In this document: positions 8,161 to 15,774 of the stretch, one piece after another
How positions within the stretch are numbered: the stretch's first letter is position 1
Layout of the letters: each line of letters opens with the position of its first letter
Assembly: GCA_016929495.1 (NCBI GenBank)
Contig: JAFGIS010000166.1
Span: 1 to 37,906 of the forward strand
DNA: 37,906 nt
DNA from: Polyangiaceae bacterium
GTDB taxonomy: Bacteria; Myxococcota_A; Polyangia; Polyangiales; Polyangiaceae
Direction of reading: 5' to 3'
Notes under the pieces: model-generated
Told to the model about the DNA's origin: nothing
Database searches by the model: none
Seen by the model: only the letters and a program-made list of their open reading frames with translations
Translations under genes and position numbers: made by a program

Positions 8161-9789
8161 ATGACTCTTCGCGTTTCGCGATCTTGGGTGTTGCTTGCGA
8201 CGGTAGCGGCCGTGGGATGCAGCGGCCAGAAGGACACGGAGGAGACCCGCTTGCCGATAGGCCACGCGGAGGCGGCGCTGACGGCCCAGCAGAACACCGA
8301 ACGCGCGCTGAAAGGCCTGGTCGATGCCGGTGGATTCATCGCGGAATCGGCCTCCGTCGCCCAGAGCCTGAGCTCGCTGGCCGGCAGCTCGGAGAGCTGC
8401 TCTGGCAGCTATGTCACACCAGCGTGCGCTGACGGCACACCCAATTGCGACACGACCCCGGTCTACCAGGAGACCTGCGTCACCGAGCCCAATGAGGTGA
8501 CGGTCGAGGACCTCGAGGAGGCCCGCCAGGACATGCGCGATTCCGTCGACGATCTCGTCCAGCAGCTCCGAGACGAGATCTTCACCGAGGCCAATCTCGA
8601 GTCGGACACCGGCACCGAGGTAGTCTACCGGCTCGGTGCCGATGTGCTCTGCGGCGAGGACGAGTCCGACGATGTCGCCAGCGCGCCACTGCCAGCGGAT
8701 GCCGGCGTAGCCGCCGACGCTGGGTCGTCCGTCACGGAGTTGCCCACGATCGACGAGGAGTGCGCCGCAGACGTCGCGAAGCTCGAGCCGCGCCTGCGCC
8801 TCACTTCGCCGGGCGAGGGCGACATCGATGTCGACGTGCTGCTGACTTCTGCGAAGAAGAACCCGGTCAGCTTCGAGCTCTATCACGACTTGCTCGGCGT
8901 GGTCGTGGATCTGGGCGAGCTCAAGGAGCTACTCGACTCCGCCGACCAGACACCCGAGGGCCTGTCGGCCCTCGATGGCAAGATGTCGCTCGAGCTCGTG
9001 AAGAACGCGGAGCGCGACTTCAGCATACGCTGCAGTGTACTCGAGGATCTGCTGGTGACGGCCGACCAGGACGGGGAGCAAGTCACGGTCAAACTCGAGG
9101 CGAGCTCGCCCACCGGCGAGGTTCGGCTCGACGGCAATGCCCGAACCATCAGCGGGACCTACGACATGTCGAAGCTCGCGGTAACGGCACCTCTCGGTGC
9201 GTTCTTCAGCGATGACGAGGAGTCCTACGACGATTCCGGCAATCCCGTCGCACCCAGGACGTACACGGGTCTCATCCACATGCTCCTCGGCGGCCTGAAC
9301 GGCTCGCTCACTTTCGATGGCAACACGGACGTTCTCAACTTCAACGGCCTCGGTCTTGGCGACGTCAGCACGACGGTTCACCATGACGACAACCTGTTGC
9401 TCGAGCTCGACGTGAATCCCGACCAAGACCGGCGCTTCGACCTCAAGGTCGAGAGCAGCGGCGATTCGAACCCGATCCTGACCTTTTCACCCACGCTCGA
9501 CATCCGCCTGCAGTTGGCCTTCGAGAAGCTGGCAGACCAGATCCCCGACTTGGACAGCTTCCTCCTGAATGACACGGTGAGGCTCTGGTTCGACGGCGCC
9601 CATCCCAGCGTCCAGGGCACCACGGACTCCCTGCGCGTCGTCTCCGGCACGCTCCACATCGACAGTGAGAAGGCTCCCGACAGCTCGCTCACCATCCCGT
9701 CTGGGATGTGTCTGGTCGAAGGCGAGACCGCCGAAGAGCAGGAGGCGACCTCGCTGGCTTCGGCGTTCGCGGCCGGGGCGTGCGAGTAG
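8161..9789 (+). CDS. Large lipoprotein of unknown function
   Basis: 542 aa. The signal MTLRVSRSWVLLATVAAVGC ends at Cys20 of a lipobox; GGAGG precedes the ATG. Residues 60-140 hold four to six cysteines and an acidic helical stretch. Around residues 175-190 is an Ala/Asp-rich spacer (PADAGVAADAGSS). The C-terminal two-thirds is predicted beta-rich, with alternating patterns such as GLNGSLTFDGNTDVLNF and DIRLQLAFEKL; two late cysteines (GMCLVEG and the penultimate residue) could pair. No family recognised. It is probably exported to the periplasm or outer membrane. A sigma-54-type promoter candidate lies about 200 bases upstream, so expression may depend on a bacterial enhancer-binding protein. 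It converges with the next gene, 72 bases away. Confidence 0.85.
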   Translation: MTLRVSRSWVLLATVAAVGCSGQKDTEETRLPIGHAEAALTAQQNTERALKGLVDAGGFIAESASVAQSLSSLAGSSESCSGSYVTPACADGTPNCDTTPVYQETCVTEPNEVTVEDLEEARQDMRDSVDDLVQQLRDEIFTEANLESDTGTEVVYRLGADVLCGEDESDDVASAPLPADAGVAADAGSSVTELPTIDEECAADVAKLEPRLRLTSPGEGDIDVDVLLTSAKKNPVSFELYHDLLGVVVDLGELKELLDSADQTPEGLSALDGKMSLELVKNAERDFSIRCSVLEDLLVTADQDGEQVTVKLEASSPTGEVRLDGNARTISGTYDMSKLAVTAPLGAFFSDDEESYDDSGNPVAPRTYTGLIHMLLGGLNGSLTFDGNTDVLNFNGLGLGDVSTTVHHDDNLLLELDVNPDQDRRFDLKVESSGDSNPILTFSPTLDIRLQLAFEKLADQIPDLDSFLLNDTVRLWFDGAHPSVQGTTDSLRVVSGTLHIDSEKAPDSSLTIPSGMCLVEGETAEEQEATSLASAFAAGACE

Positions 9790-9861
9790 ACGGCGCGGGA
9801 CCATCGAGCTTTGGCCCCGAGACCGCACCTCGGCGGACTGGACTGCGGCGTTTGCGACGTC

Positions 9862-12207
9862 CTATTCCCCGAACACCTCGCTCATCCATGCAGCGTCCGG
9901 GAAACCTCGGGAGATGAACGACGCCCACTCCTGGTCGTTCATCCGTTCCCAGTCTTCCGTGATGTGTTCTCCATAGCTCGACGCGAGACCGGCGTAGGCA
10001 CGGGGTCCATCGCACGTGTCGACTGTGACGACCATCAAGCGCGGGGTACCAGTACCCACATGTAGGATCCGACCGACGTCGTTGCCAGCCTCGTCGGTAG
10101 GTTGTGTGTGCACGTCTGCCACGACCGGGTCGAACTCGAGGCTGTCGGCTTGATCGAGGTAGAGCTTCAGGTACCAGCCCGAGAAGTCCGAGAAGAGTGT
10201 CGTTCCATCGCAATTGCGCGTTTCTTGCCAGGTCACCGCGTCGTTGATGAAATTCAAGAGCTCCTGCGAGTGGGGCGTGCCGCTTTGCTGGTTGTTCGCC
10301 ATGAGCTCGAGCTTCTCCATCGCCGCGCCGAAGTTGGCCGCCCAGGCCCCCGCTGCACTGCTGGCCATGGGCAGGGAACCGACGACCTCGGCCACGCGCT
10401 GTGCCAGACGCCCGAGCCGGGCGTACAGTTCCGGATAGGGATCGACGTACGCGTCGGGGAACTCGCACCTGTAGCCGATCGTGTATGACTGCTTCGTGTA
10501 CAGTATCGTGTCGCGTCTGAGCTCTGCCCAGGAGGCGAGCTGCGTCGACAAGATACGACGCTGCCATGCCGTCGTGGACGTAACCGCCGGCAGGAACGCT
10601 TCGCTCGCGCCAATCGAGGGCGACAAGGCGCGCAGCGCACCGAGCCACTCGGTGTAGATGCTCCCCTCCCAGTAGTCTGCCTCGTGGGCATCGACCAGCG
10701 CACGCGACTTCGCTAGGCCCTGCGCGTACGAATCGTTCGCGGCGAGCTGGTCCGAAAGGACCGGCAGCGCCGCATCGTTGCCGAGGGCAGCGAACGCCAC
10801 GTCCAGCGGGTCGGGCATCAACCGATCGGGGACGCGATCGTGCGTCACGTTGACGAACACGTGGCTGTCGACGGTGTAGCGCTGTCCGAACAACGCGTAG
10901 CTTCGATCCAGCGGCAGCGTCGCCTCGACCTCGGTGTCCGGGCCCTTGATGAGGATCCGGCTCGCGATGCGCTGAGCTCCCCAGCCGCCCCGCTCCAGCT
11001 CCTCGACGATCTGTGCATCGGTGAGCGCCATCGCCTCGGCCGCCGAGGAAACGCCGAGCGCCGAGAGCAAGCCATCGAGCCCGTCCACCGACATGGAATC
11101 GGGCTCCCCGACGAAGGCACCGAGGGTCTGGTCGATGTTCTTCCACGAGCCCTTCTCGGCGGCTGTCATGAGCGCATTGAGCGCGACGGCTGCGTCGAAC
11201 TGGCGACGGTGGAAGACTTGCGTGCCGTCGCCCTGGGTCTCGACGAGCCGCAAGTCTACGCGGCCCAGCCACATCATGGCCTTGAAGTAGCGCCCGAGCG
11301 TCGCGTCGTCCGTGTAGTGCCCTCGCGGTTCGAACTGAGAGAAGTCCTCGTCGCGCTGAACGCCGAACAGCTCGACTTGTTGGTGCCCTTGGGCCGCCGT
11401 GGCAAGCTCGAACAGTTGGGCAATCTCGGTCGCGTGAGCGCCCGCCACCGGAGCGAGCGCGGTACCTTCGAGTAGGCTCCCGGCCAGTGCTACGTATAGA
11501 TCAGCGTCCTGGGCGATCTCCGCGTCGAGGCCTGCGGACGGCAGATTCGCCCGCATGCCGGCCAGCAGATGGCCGAGCTGCGCGATGAGCACGGAGCGCT
11601 CGCATTCCTTGAGCAGCAGGTCGAAGGAGCGGTGCACCGGCTCCAGGATCGAGTCCGCCGATACATAGACCGGCAGGTCGTCGGCGTAGATGCTCTTGTA
11701 CCCGTAGGCGAACGACGGATACTCGTGCGTCCTCGAGACAACGAACCCGTCTTGCCCGAGCCTCGCGAGCTCCGGGTCGCTCAAAGCCTCGGCAGAGCCG
11801 GCCAGGAGGTCCATGCCCTTGGCCTGGAGCGGGTCGTAGCCGAGCGTTTTCGGCGCAGGTGGCGGATACATGCCCTCGAGCCCCTCGCCGTCGAGGCCTG
11901 CAGCGGTTTCGAGGGACCTGCGCAGCGAGTCGGGAATGGTGTCCGTCCCAGTGACAGGGCTCGCGGGCCCGTACGGGAGACCTTGACGAGCCCCCGCGGG
12001 CTCGCTCTCGCCAGGCTGCGCACTGTCATCGTCCGCTGCCGTGCCCTCTCCTTTGCCCTCTGCTCCCCCCGTCGCGATGGATCCGTCTTGGCCGCCGGGC
12101 TCTGTGCCACTCGGTGTGCCGCTGAGTGTGCCGCCCGAAGTGCATGCCCACAGGCCAATCGTGCCGAGCAGCACTCCAACTATCGAGAATCCGGTCATTC
12201 GCACCAT
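9862..12207 (-). CDS. DUF3160 domain lipoprotein
   Basis: 781 aa from the ATG at 12207, chosen because GGTGAGG lies just upstream and the protein then begins MVRMTGFSIVGVLLGTIGLW before the lipobox Cys. A Gly/Ser/Thr/Glu-rich linker of about 70 residues follows. The body matches DUF3160: SFAYGYKSIYADDLPVYVSA then DSILEPVHRSFDLLLKECE is the family's hallmark segment, and the ending SSYGEHITEDWERMNDQEW is also typical. The biochemical role of DUF3160 is unknown; members are secreted or lipid-anchored and common in myxobacteria. A conserved GRILHVGTGTPRLMVVTVD segment suggests a compact C-terminal domain. Divergent from the small membrane protein gene at 12594, with repeats in the region between. 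Confidence 0.8.
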   Translation of the reverse strand: MVRMTGFSIVGVLLGTIGLWACTSGGTLSGTPSGTEPGGQDGSIATGGAEGKGEGTAADDDSAQPGESEPAGARQGLPYGPASPVTGTDTIPDSLRRSLETAAGLDGEGLEGMYPPPAPKTLGYDPLQAKGMDLLAGSAEALSDPELARLGQDGFVVSRTHEYPSFAYGYKSIYADDLPVYVSADSILEPVHRSFDLLLKECERSVLIAQLGHLLAGMRANLPSAGLDAEIAQDADLYVALAGSLLEGTALAPVAGAHATEIAQLFELATAAQGHQQVELFGVQRDEDFSQFEPRGHYTDDATLGRYFKAMMWLGRVDLRLVETQGDGTQVFHRRQFDAAVALNALMTAAEKGSWKNIDQTLGAFVGEPDSMSVDGLDGLLSALGVSSAAEAMALTDAQIVEELERGGWGAQRIASRILIKGPDTEVEATLPLDRSYALFGQRYTVDSHVFVNVTHDRVPDRLMPDPLDVAFAALGNDAALPVLSDQLAANDSYAQGLAKSRALVDAHEADYWEGSIYTEWLGALRALSPSIGASEAFLPAVTSTTAWQRRILSTQLASWAELRRDTILYTKQSYTIGYRCEFPDAYVDPYPELYARLGRLAQRVAEVVGSLPMASSAAGAWAANFGAAMEKLELMANNQQSGTPHSQELLNFINDAVTWQETRNCDGTTLFSDFSGWYLKLYLDQADSLEFDPVVADVHTQPTDEAGNDVGRILHVGTGTPRLMVVTVDTCDGPRAYAGLASSYGEHITEDWERMNDQEWASFISRGFPDAAWMSEVFGE

Positions 12208-12283
12208 GGCTCGCCTCACCAGCCGGCAGGAAAAGCAACCTTCATGCCACACTGTACTAGCGGGGCAGGACAGAATCTCTCCG

Positions 12284-12377
12284 AGGCTGTGGACTAGGCT
12301 GTAGGCCGTAGGTCAGAAAGCCAGCACCCGCGGCGCGACTCCGGAACCTGCAGCCTAAGGTCTACAGCCTACAGCCT
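12284..12377. repeat. Inverted pair of 7-bp tandem repeats (locus 2, AGGCTGT type)
   Basis: Left arm: AGGCTGT at 12284-12290, five other bases, then AGGCTGT (12296-12302), AGGCCGT and AGGTCAG to 12316. Right arm, read on the minus strand from 12377 to 12350: AGGCTGT, AGGCTGT, AGACCTT, AGGCTGC. The arms are inverted around about 33 unrelated bases. Seven-base phasing is exact in both arms. It lies between divergent genes. Confidence 0.72.
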
Positions 12378-12496
12378 GCTTTGGTTGCGGCCGAAGGCTG
12401 CACTGTCGAACGCCAGACGGGGTGCCACAGCCTCTGACGAGGCCGCTTTGGGCCATCTTCAGCAAACGGGGCGAGCGGCCGTTAGGGTCTGTGGTG

Positions 12497-12521
12497 GCTC
12501 GGGCCGGTTCTGAGCCCGAGC
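12497..12521. other. Perfect hairpin GCTCGGGC / GCCCGAGC
   Basis: Eight-base perfect arms at 12497-12504 and 12514-12521 with a nine-base loop, about 70 bases upstream of the TTG start at 12594. It could be a leader hairpin or an operator; there is no T tract for a classical terminator. Confidence 0.4.
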
Positions 12522-12593
12522 GTTCTGACGAGATCACGCGTTCCCGCCCTCGACGACACCGCGAGGCCGGCGCGGCAATCAAGGAGCACCACT

Positions 12594-12839
12594 TTGGTCG
12601 ACCCGTATCCCACTCGCCCCGAGCCCTCGCTCTCGCTGCCCATCCGAATGGAGAAGAAACGCAAGCGAACCAAGGCTGGCATTGCAGCCGAAGTCGTCGG
12701 TGCTGCTTTGCTCAGTGCCGGCATCTACAACTTCACCAAGAGTGGATCGGAGCTCATTGCGACCTACCTGACGGTCATGGCCGTGGCCTTGCTCGTCGTC
12801 GGGCTCACCGTCCTGCTGCGCTCGCCGAAGATGAGCTGA
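12594..12839 (+). CDS. Small two-helix membrane protein
   Basis: 81 aa with a TTG start. AAGGAG at 12581-12586 sits seven bases before the TTG, which supports this unusual start; the later ATG at codon 19 lacks such a site. After a polar N-terminus and a basic stretch (MEKKRKRTKAG) come two hydrophobic helices, AGIAAEVVGAALLSAGIYNF and LTVMAVALLVVGLTVLL, separated by a short polar turn. The basic stretch predicts a cytoplasmic N-terminus and a hairpin in the inner membrane. No family recognised. The neighbours give no hint of function. Confidence 0.7.
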   Translation: MVDPYPTRPEPSLSLPIRMEKKRKRTKAGIAAEVVGAALLSAGIYNFTKSGSELIATYLTVMAVALLVVGLTVLLRSPKMS

Positions 12840-12920
12840 ATGTCACCACGACATCCGAGCGGCGTTCTCGAACCACCGAACATGGCCAGCTGAGCGACGA
12901 TCGGCACGGCCGTTGTCGCT

Positions 12921-13895
12921 CTACGGTGCCGGCTCCAAAACGAGGATGACCGCCCCGTCGATCACGGGGATGTCGTCAGGGCGCTTCAGGTGAATGCCCG
13001 ACACGAGCTGGTAGTAGCCCTTGGCCGGAAGCGCAGCAGGAACGTCCACGAGCGTGCCTTTGTCCAGCTCACGCAGCGTCACCCGCTCCAGCGTCGGCGC
13101 CTCGCCAGCGTAGGGCGCCGGATCTCGCACGGTGATGACGGGTGCCTCGCCGCTGTGTTGCTCTACCCCGACCAGCGTGAGCCAGTGCCCGCCTCGCCTG
13201 CGAAACCCAAGCTGGTAGCGGCTCTTGTGGTACCAGCCGACGTGGAGCCAGGCCGCTCCTCCAGCCTCGAGTGCGTCGGTGAGCCAGCTGAGCTTCGGGT
13301 GCGACACTCCGGTAGCGAATTTCCGTGGGTGCTGTCGCCAACCTTGGTACTCCAGGCGCGCCACTCGGTATCCAGCATGCGCGATCCAGCGACTGAGCCC
13401 ACGGAGCAGGCCGACGGGCCCCGTGCCGCCGAATGGCGACGTTCCCATGTACTTCAGCGTGGCAAGTGTCCGGACGAGCGCAACCTGTCGGCGCTTGGGC
13501 GTACCGGCCTCCGGAACCAGACGTTCGTAGCCTTGGCTCGACAACCACGTCAGCCAGTTCGACACCGAGACCGGGCCGCAGTAGGCGGCCCCGCCGCCCG
13601 GAAGCGCCAGCTCCGGGTCGTTCTGGCTGAGGTCCGGCGGCAGCGCATCGAAACGGGATCCCACGGGCGCCAGTGGCTCGCTCGGCTGTCCCGACAGCGT
13701 GGACGCGGGACGAACGGCCGGGTCTGACTCGGGCCCCCTTCTGGGCACGACGGTCTGCCGCCTGGCGCCGAGTGCAGCTCCCTCGGGAGCCACGGGACCC
13801 GACGGTGTCGGTGCAGGCGCCCGAAGCGCGGCCCAGGCCGTGACCACAAGCGCGGCCAGGACCAGCGAACCCTGGACGACTGCGGCAACTCTCAT
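12921..13895 (-). CDS. Secreted C39-like cysteine peptidase-fold protein
   Basis: 324 aa. The N-terminus has a hydrophobic signal or anchor helix (residues 6-24, VVQGSLVLAALVVTAW), then a Pro/Ala-rich linker to about residue 90. The rest fits a papain-like C39 family domain: Cys106 in GGGAAYCGPVSVSNWLTWL at the start of a helix, His237 in GGHWLTLVGV, and Asp258 in VRDPAP, the usual Cys-His-Asp order and spacing. C39-like proteins include bacteriocin-leader peptidases and many uncharacterised secreted forms. The residue sets look complete, so peptidase activity is possible but unproven. No transporter gene is adjacent, so a bacteriocin-processing role is not supported. It follows the TrpB2 gene in the same direction after 70 bases, with a hairpin between them. 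Confidence 0.75.
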   Translation of the reverse strand: MRVAAVVQGSLVLAALVVTAWAALRAPAPTPSGPVAPEGAALGARRQTVVPRRGPESDPAVRPASTLSGQPSEPLAPVGSRFDALPPDLSQNDPELALPGGGAAYCGPVSVSNWLTWLSSQGYERLVPEAGTPKRRQVALVRTLATLKYMGTSPFGGTGPVGLLRGLSRWIAHAGYRVARLEYQGWRQHPRKFATGVSHPKLSWLTDALEAGGAAWLHVGWYHKSRYQLGFRRRGGHWLTLVGVEQHSGEAPVITVRDPAPYAGEAPTLERVTLRELDKGTLVDVPAALPAKGYYQLVSGIHLKRPDDIPVIDGAVILVLEPAP

Positions 13896-13930
13896 CGGTG
13901 TCGAACCATGCGCTCCATGCGGACACGTCA

Positions 13931-13958
13931 GCAGCGTTCCGAACTGCGGAAACGCTGC
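13931..13958 (-). terminator. Hairpin after the TrpB2 gene, candidate terminator
   Basis: GCAGCGTTCC (13931-13940) pairs with GGAAACGCTGC (13948-13958) apart from one bulged base, with a seven-base loop. It starts eight bases past the stop of the TrpB2 gene. No T run follows, so termination efficiency is uncertain; it may instead limit read-through into the C39-like gene. Confidence 0.45.
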
Positions 13959-13965
13959 CGGCGCT

Positions 13966-15324
13966 CTACGGTGCCACGGGCGGCAGCGACCTCATGGCCT
14001 CCCGGATGGATTCCTCCGGATACGTGTAGTCCACGAGCTTGCCGGAGAAGTACGCATCGTATGCGGCCATGTCGACATGGCCGTGGCCGGACAGATTGAA
14101 CACGATGACTTTGGGCTCACCGGTCTGCTTGCACCGGAGCGCTTCGTCAATCGCAACGCGCACGGCGTGGGACGTCTCCGGCGCCACCAGTATGCCCTCG
14201 GTCCGGGCGAACTGCACGGCCGCGTCGAAACAGGCGATCTGATGGCGGGCCGTGGCCTCGATCAGGTTCTTCTCGACCAACGCCGAAATGAGCGGCGCCA
14301 TGCCATGGTAGCGGAGCCCGCCTGCATGGATCCTCGGGGGCATGAAGGTGTGACCGAGCGTGTGCATCTTCACGACGGGCGCCATCTTGGCCGTGTCGCC
14401 GTAGTCGAAGGTGTAGCGGCCACGGGTAATGGTCGGACAGGACTCCGGCTCGACGGCGATGATGCGGAGCTCTGGACGCTCGAGCTTGTCGGGGATGAAC
14501 GGCGTGACGAGCCCACCGAAGTTCGAGCCGCCTCCCACGCACCCGATCAGCACGTCGGGCCGCTCGCCGGCCATCGCGAGCTGCTTCTTGGTCTCTTGCC
14601 CCACCACGGTCTGGTGCAGAATGACATGGTTCAGCACCGAGCCCAGCGAGTACTTCGTGTCCTCTCGCGTGAGTGCGTCTTCCACGGCCTCGGAAATGGC
14701 CAAACCCAGGCTGCCGGGGCAATCGGGATCGGCGGCAAGGGCTTTTCGGCCCGCCTCGGTGAGCTCGGACGGACTCGCCGTGACGTTGCCTCCCCAGGTC
14801 TGCATCATCGACTTGCGGTACGGCTTCTGGTCGAAGCTGACCCGCACCATGTAGACCATGCACTCGATACCGAACTGTGCACAGGCAAAGGACAACGCGC
14901 TTCCCCATTGACCGGCACCCGTTTCGGTGGCGATGCGCTTCACGCCTTCATGCTTGTTGTAGTACGCCTGGGCAACGGCGGTGTTGGGCTTGTGGCTGCC
15001 AGGGGGGCTCTGCGATTCGTTCTTGTAGTAGATGCGCGCGGGCGTGCCCAGGGCCTTCTCGAGAGCCCTGGCACGGTGAAGCGGAGTGGGGCGCCACAGA
15101 GAGAGCACCTCTTGTACCTCGGAGGGAATGTCGATCCACCGCTCCTGGGAGACTTCCTGTCCGATCACTTCCATCGGAAACAGAGGGATCAGGTCGTCGG
15201 GCTTGACGGGCTGCAGGGTCCCGGGATGCAAGACGGGCGTTGCTAGGTCCGGGACATCCGCTTTGACGTTGTACCAACGGCGGGGCATATCCTCCCAGGG
15301 CAACATGATACGAGGTGACTGCAT
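13966..15324 (-). CDS. trpB: Tryptophan synthase beta chain, TrpB2 type
   Basis: 452 aa, the longer TrpB2 form of the PLP enzyme that condenses indole and serine to tryptophan. PLP-binding Lys112 is in [12 protein letters not shown], the catalytic glutamate is in [13 protein letters not shown], and the phosphate loop is GGGSN (264-268). The N-terminal extension ([20 protein letters not shown]) and the [18 protein letters not shown] segment mark TrpB2 rather than TrpB1. A strong AGAGGAG precedes the ATG. No trpA or other trp genes are adjacent, which is common for TrpB2. Such stand-alone enzymes are thought to salvage indole or to act on serine or phosphoserine, so its exact substrate is open. 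Confidence 0.93.
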   Translation of the reverse strand: MQSPRIMLPWEDMPRRWYNVKADVPDLATPVLHPGTLQPVKPDDLIPLFPMEVIGQEVSQERWIDIPSEVQEVLSLWRPTPLHRARALEKALGTPARIYYKNESQSPPGSHKPNTAVAQAYYNKHEGVKRIATETGAGQWGSALSFACAQFGIECMVYMVRVSFDQKPYRKSMMQTWGGNVTASPSELTEAGRKALAADPDCPGSLGLAISEAVEDALTREDTKYSLGSVLNHVILHQTVVGQETKKQLAMAGERPDVLIGCVGGGSNFGGLVTPFIPDKLERPELRIIAVEPESCPTITRGRYTFDYGDTAKMAPVVKMHTLGHTFMPPRIHAGGLRYHGMAPLISALVEKNLIEATARHQIACFDAAVQFARTEGILVAPETSHAVRVAIDEALRCKQTGEPKVIVFNLSGHGHVDMAAYDAYFSGKLVDYTYPEESIREAMRSLPPVAP

Positions 15325-15441
15325 CGGTGGCTCCTCTCGCGAGCTGGACGGTGGGAACAGAACGGGCTAGCCGCACTGCGGAAAAGCGCGTGAGTCTGGG
15401 CGCCACGCCGGCTGGCGTCAAGCCCAAGATGCAGCTCGGGC

Positions 15442-15505
15442 CGGAGCCTGCGTGGCTGCGCCATTCGCGGGGGCCGTGGCTCGTCGCCGTCCGGCGCAGG
15501 CTCCG
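15442..15505. repeat. 11-base inverted repeat with 42-base loop
   Basis: CGGAGCCTGCG at 15442-15452 is the exact reverse complement of CGCAGGCTCCG at 15495-15505. It lies directly beside the palindromic element at 15511 and may be part of the same mobile or structured unit. Confidence 0.5.
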
Positions 15506-15510
15506 ACCCT

Positions 15511-15566
15511 GGTGCCCTGTCTCCGAGACAGGGCACAGAACCAGTAACCCGTCTCCTGGCTCAGAC
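15511..15566 (+). repeat. 56-bp dispersed element, copy 2, with perfect palindrome
   Basis: Contains GTGCCCTGTCTC (15512-15523), one base, then its exact reverse complement (15525-15536). The rest of the unit runs to TCAGAC at 15566. It aligns ungapped to 6071-6126. A 12-base perfect palindrome with a one-base centre could be a protein-binding site or the tip of a repetitive extragenic element. Confidence 0.65.
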
Positions 15567-15625
15567 CGAGGGCAACGCCGTCGGATCGCTTGGCGTGACT
15601 CGGCGCCGGCAACCGAGACGACGTT

Positions 15626-15769
15626 TCCGTCATCGACCAGCACGCATTCCCAGCTCCGGAGGCTCTGGCGCGCAACACCGCGCAGGGCCAGGTCGAGCGT
15701 CGCAGCTGCGTTGAAGGCAGAAACGAGCACCGAGACTTCGGGCGCTGGTACGGCGCGGTGCTGACCCAA
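15626..15769 (-). pseudogene. 5' fragment of a family 2 glycosyltransferase
   Basis: From an ATG at 15769 the frame reads PEVSVLVSAFNAAATLDLAL, then VARQSLRSWECVLVDDG. This is the textbook N-terminus of a GT2 (GT-A fold) enzyme: the nucleotide-binding first strand, N-A-A, and the VDDG turn. Normally S-T-D-G-T and a further 200 residues follow. Here homology stops right after DDG, the codons turn into unrelated residues, and the frame runs on into the antisense of the TrpB2 gene. So only about 48 codons survive. The break is about 60 bases from copy 2 of the 56-bp element. Confidence 0.72.
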
Positions 15770-15774
15770 CCCCC

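Larger units (their letters stand above)
12208..12593. other. Divergent intergenic region with heptamer array and hairpin
   Basis: About 385 bases between divergent genes, with no coding sequence I can support. It holds the inverted heptamer array at 12284-12377 and a GC hairpin at 12497-12521. Promoters for both neighbours should lie here, but no clear core elements were recognised. Confidence 0.6.
15325..15774. other. Intergenic region with gene fragment, palindrome and dispersed element
   Basis: About 450 bases without an intact gene. From right to left it holds a 5' fragment of a glycosyltransferase (15626-15769), copy 2 of the 56-bp element with a perfect palindrome (15511-15566), and an 11-base inverted repeat (15442-15452 with 15495-15505). 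The density of inverted repeats next to a truncated gene suggests past rearrangement or insertion. Confidence 0.6.

Noticed and set aside
12918..13973. Identical 14-base stretch CGCTCTACGGTGCC at the ends of two neighbouring genes
   Set aside because: Both copies span an Ala-Pro-stop end in the same codon context; short enough to be chance, with no flanking similarity.
13699..15246. 515-codon open frame on the plus strand
   Set aside because: Antisense to TrpB2 and the C39-like gene, both of which have complete catalytic motifs.
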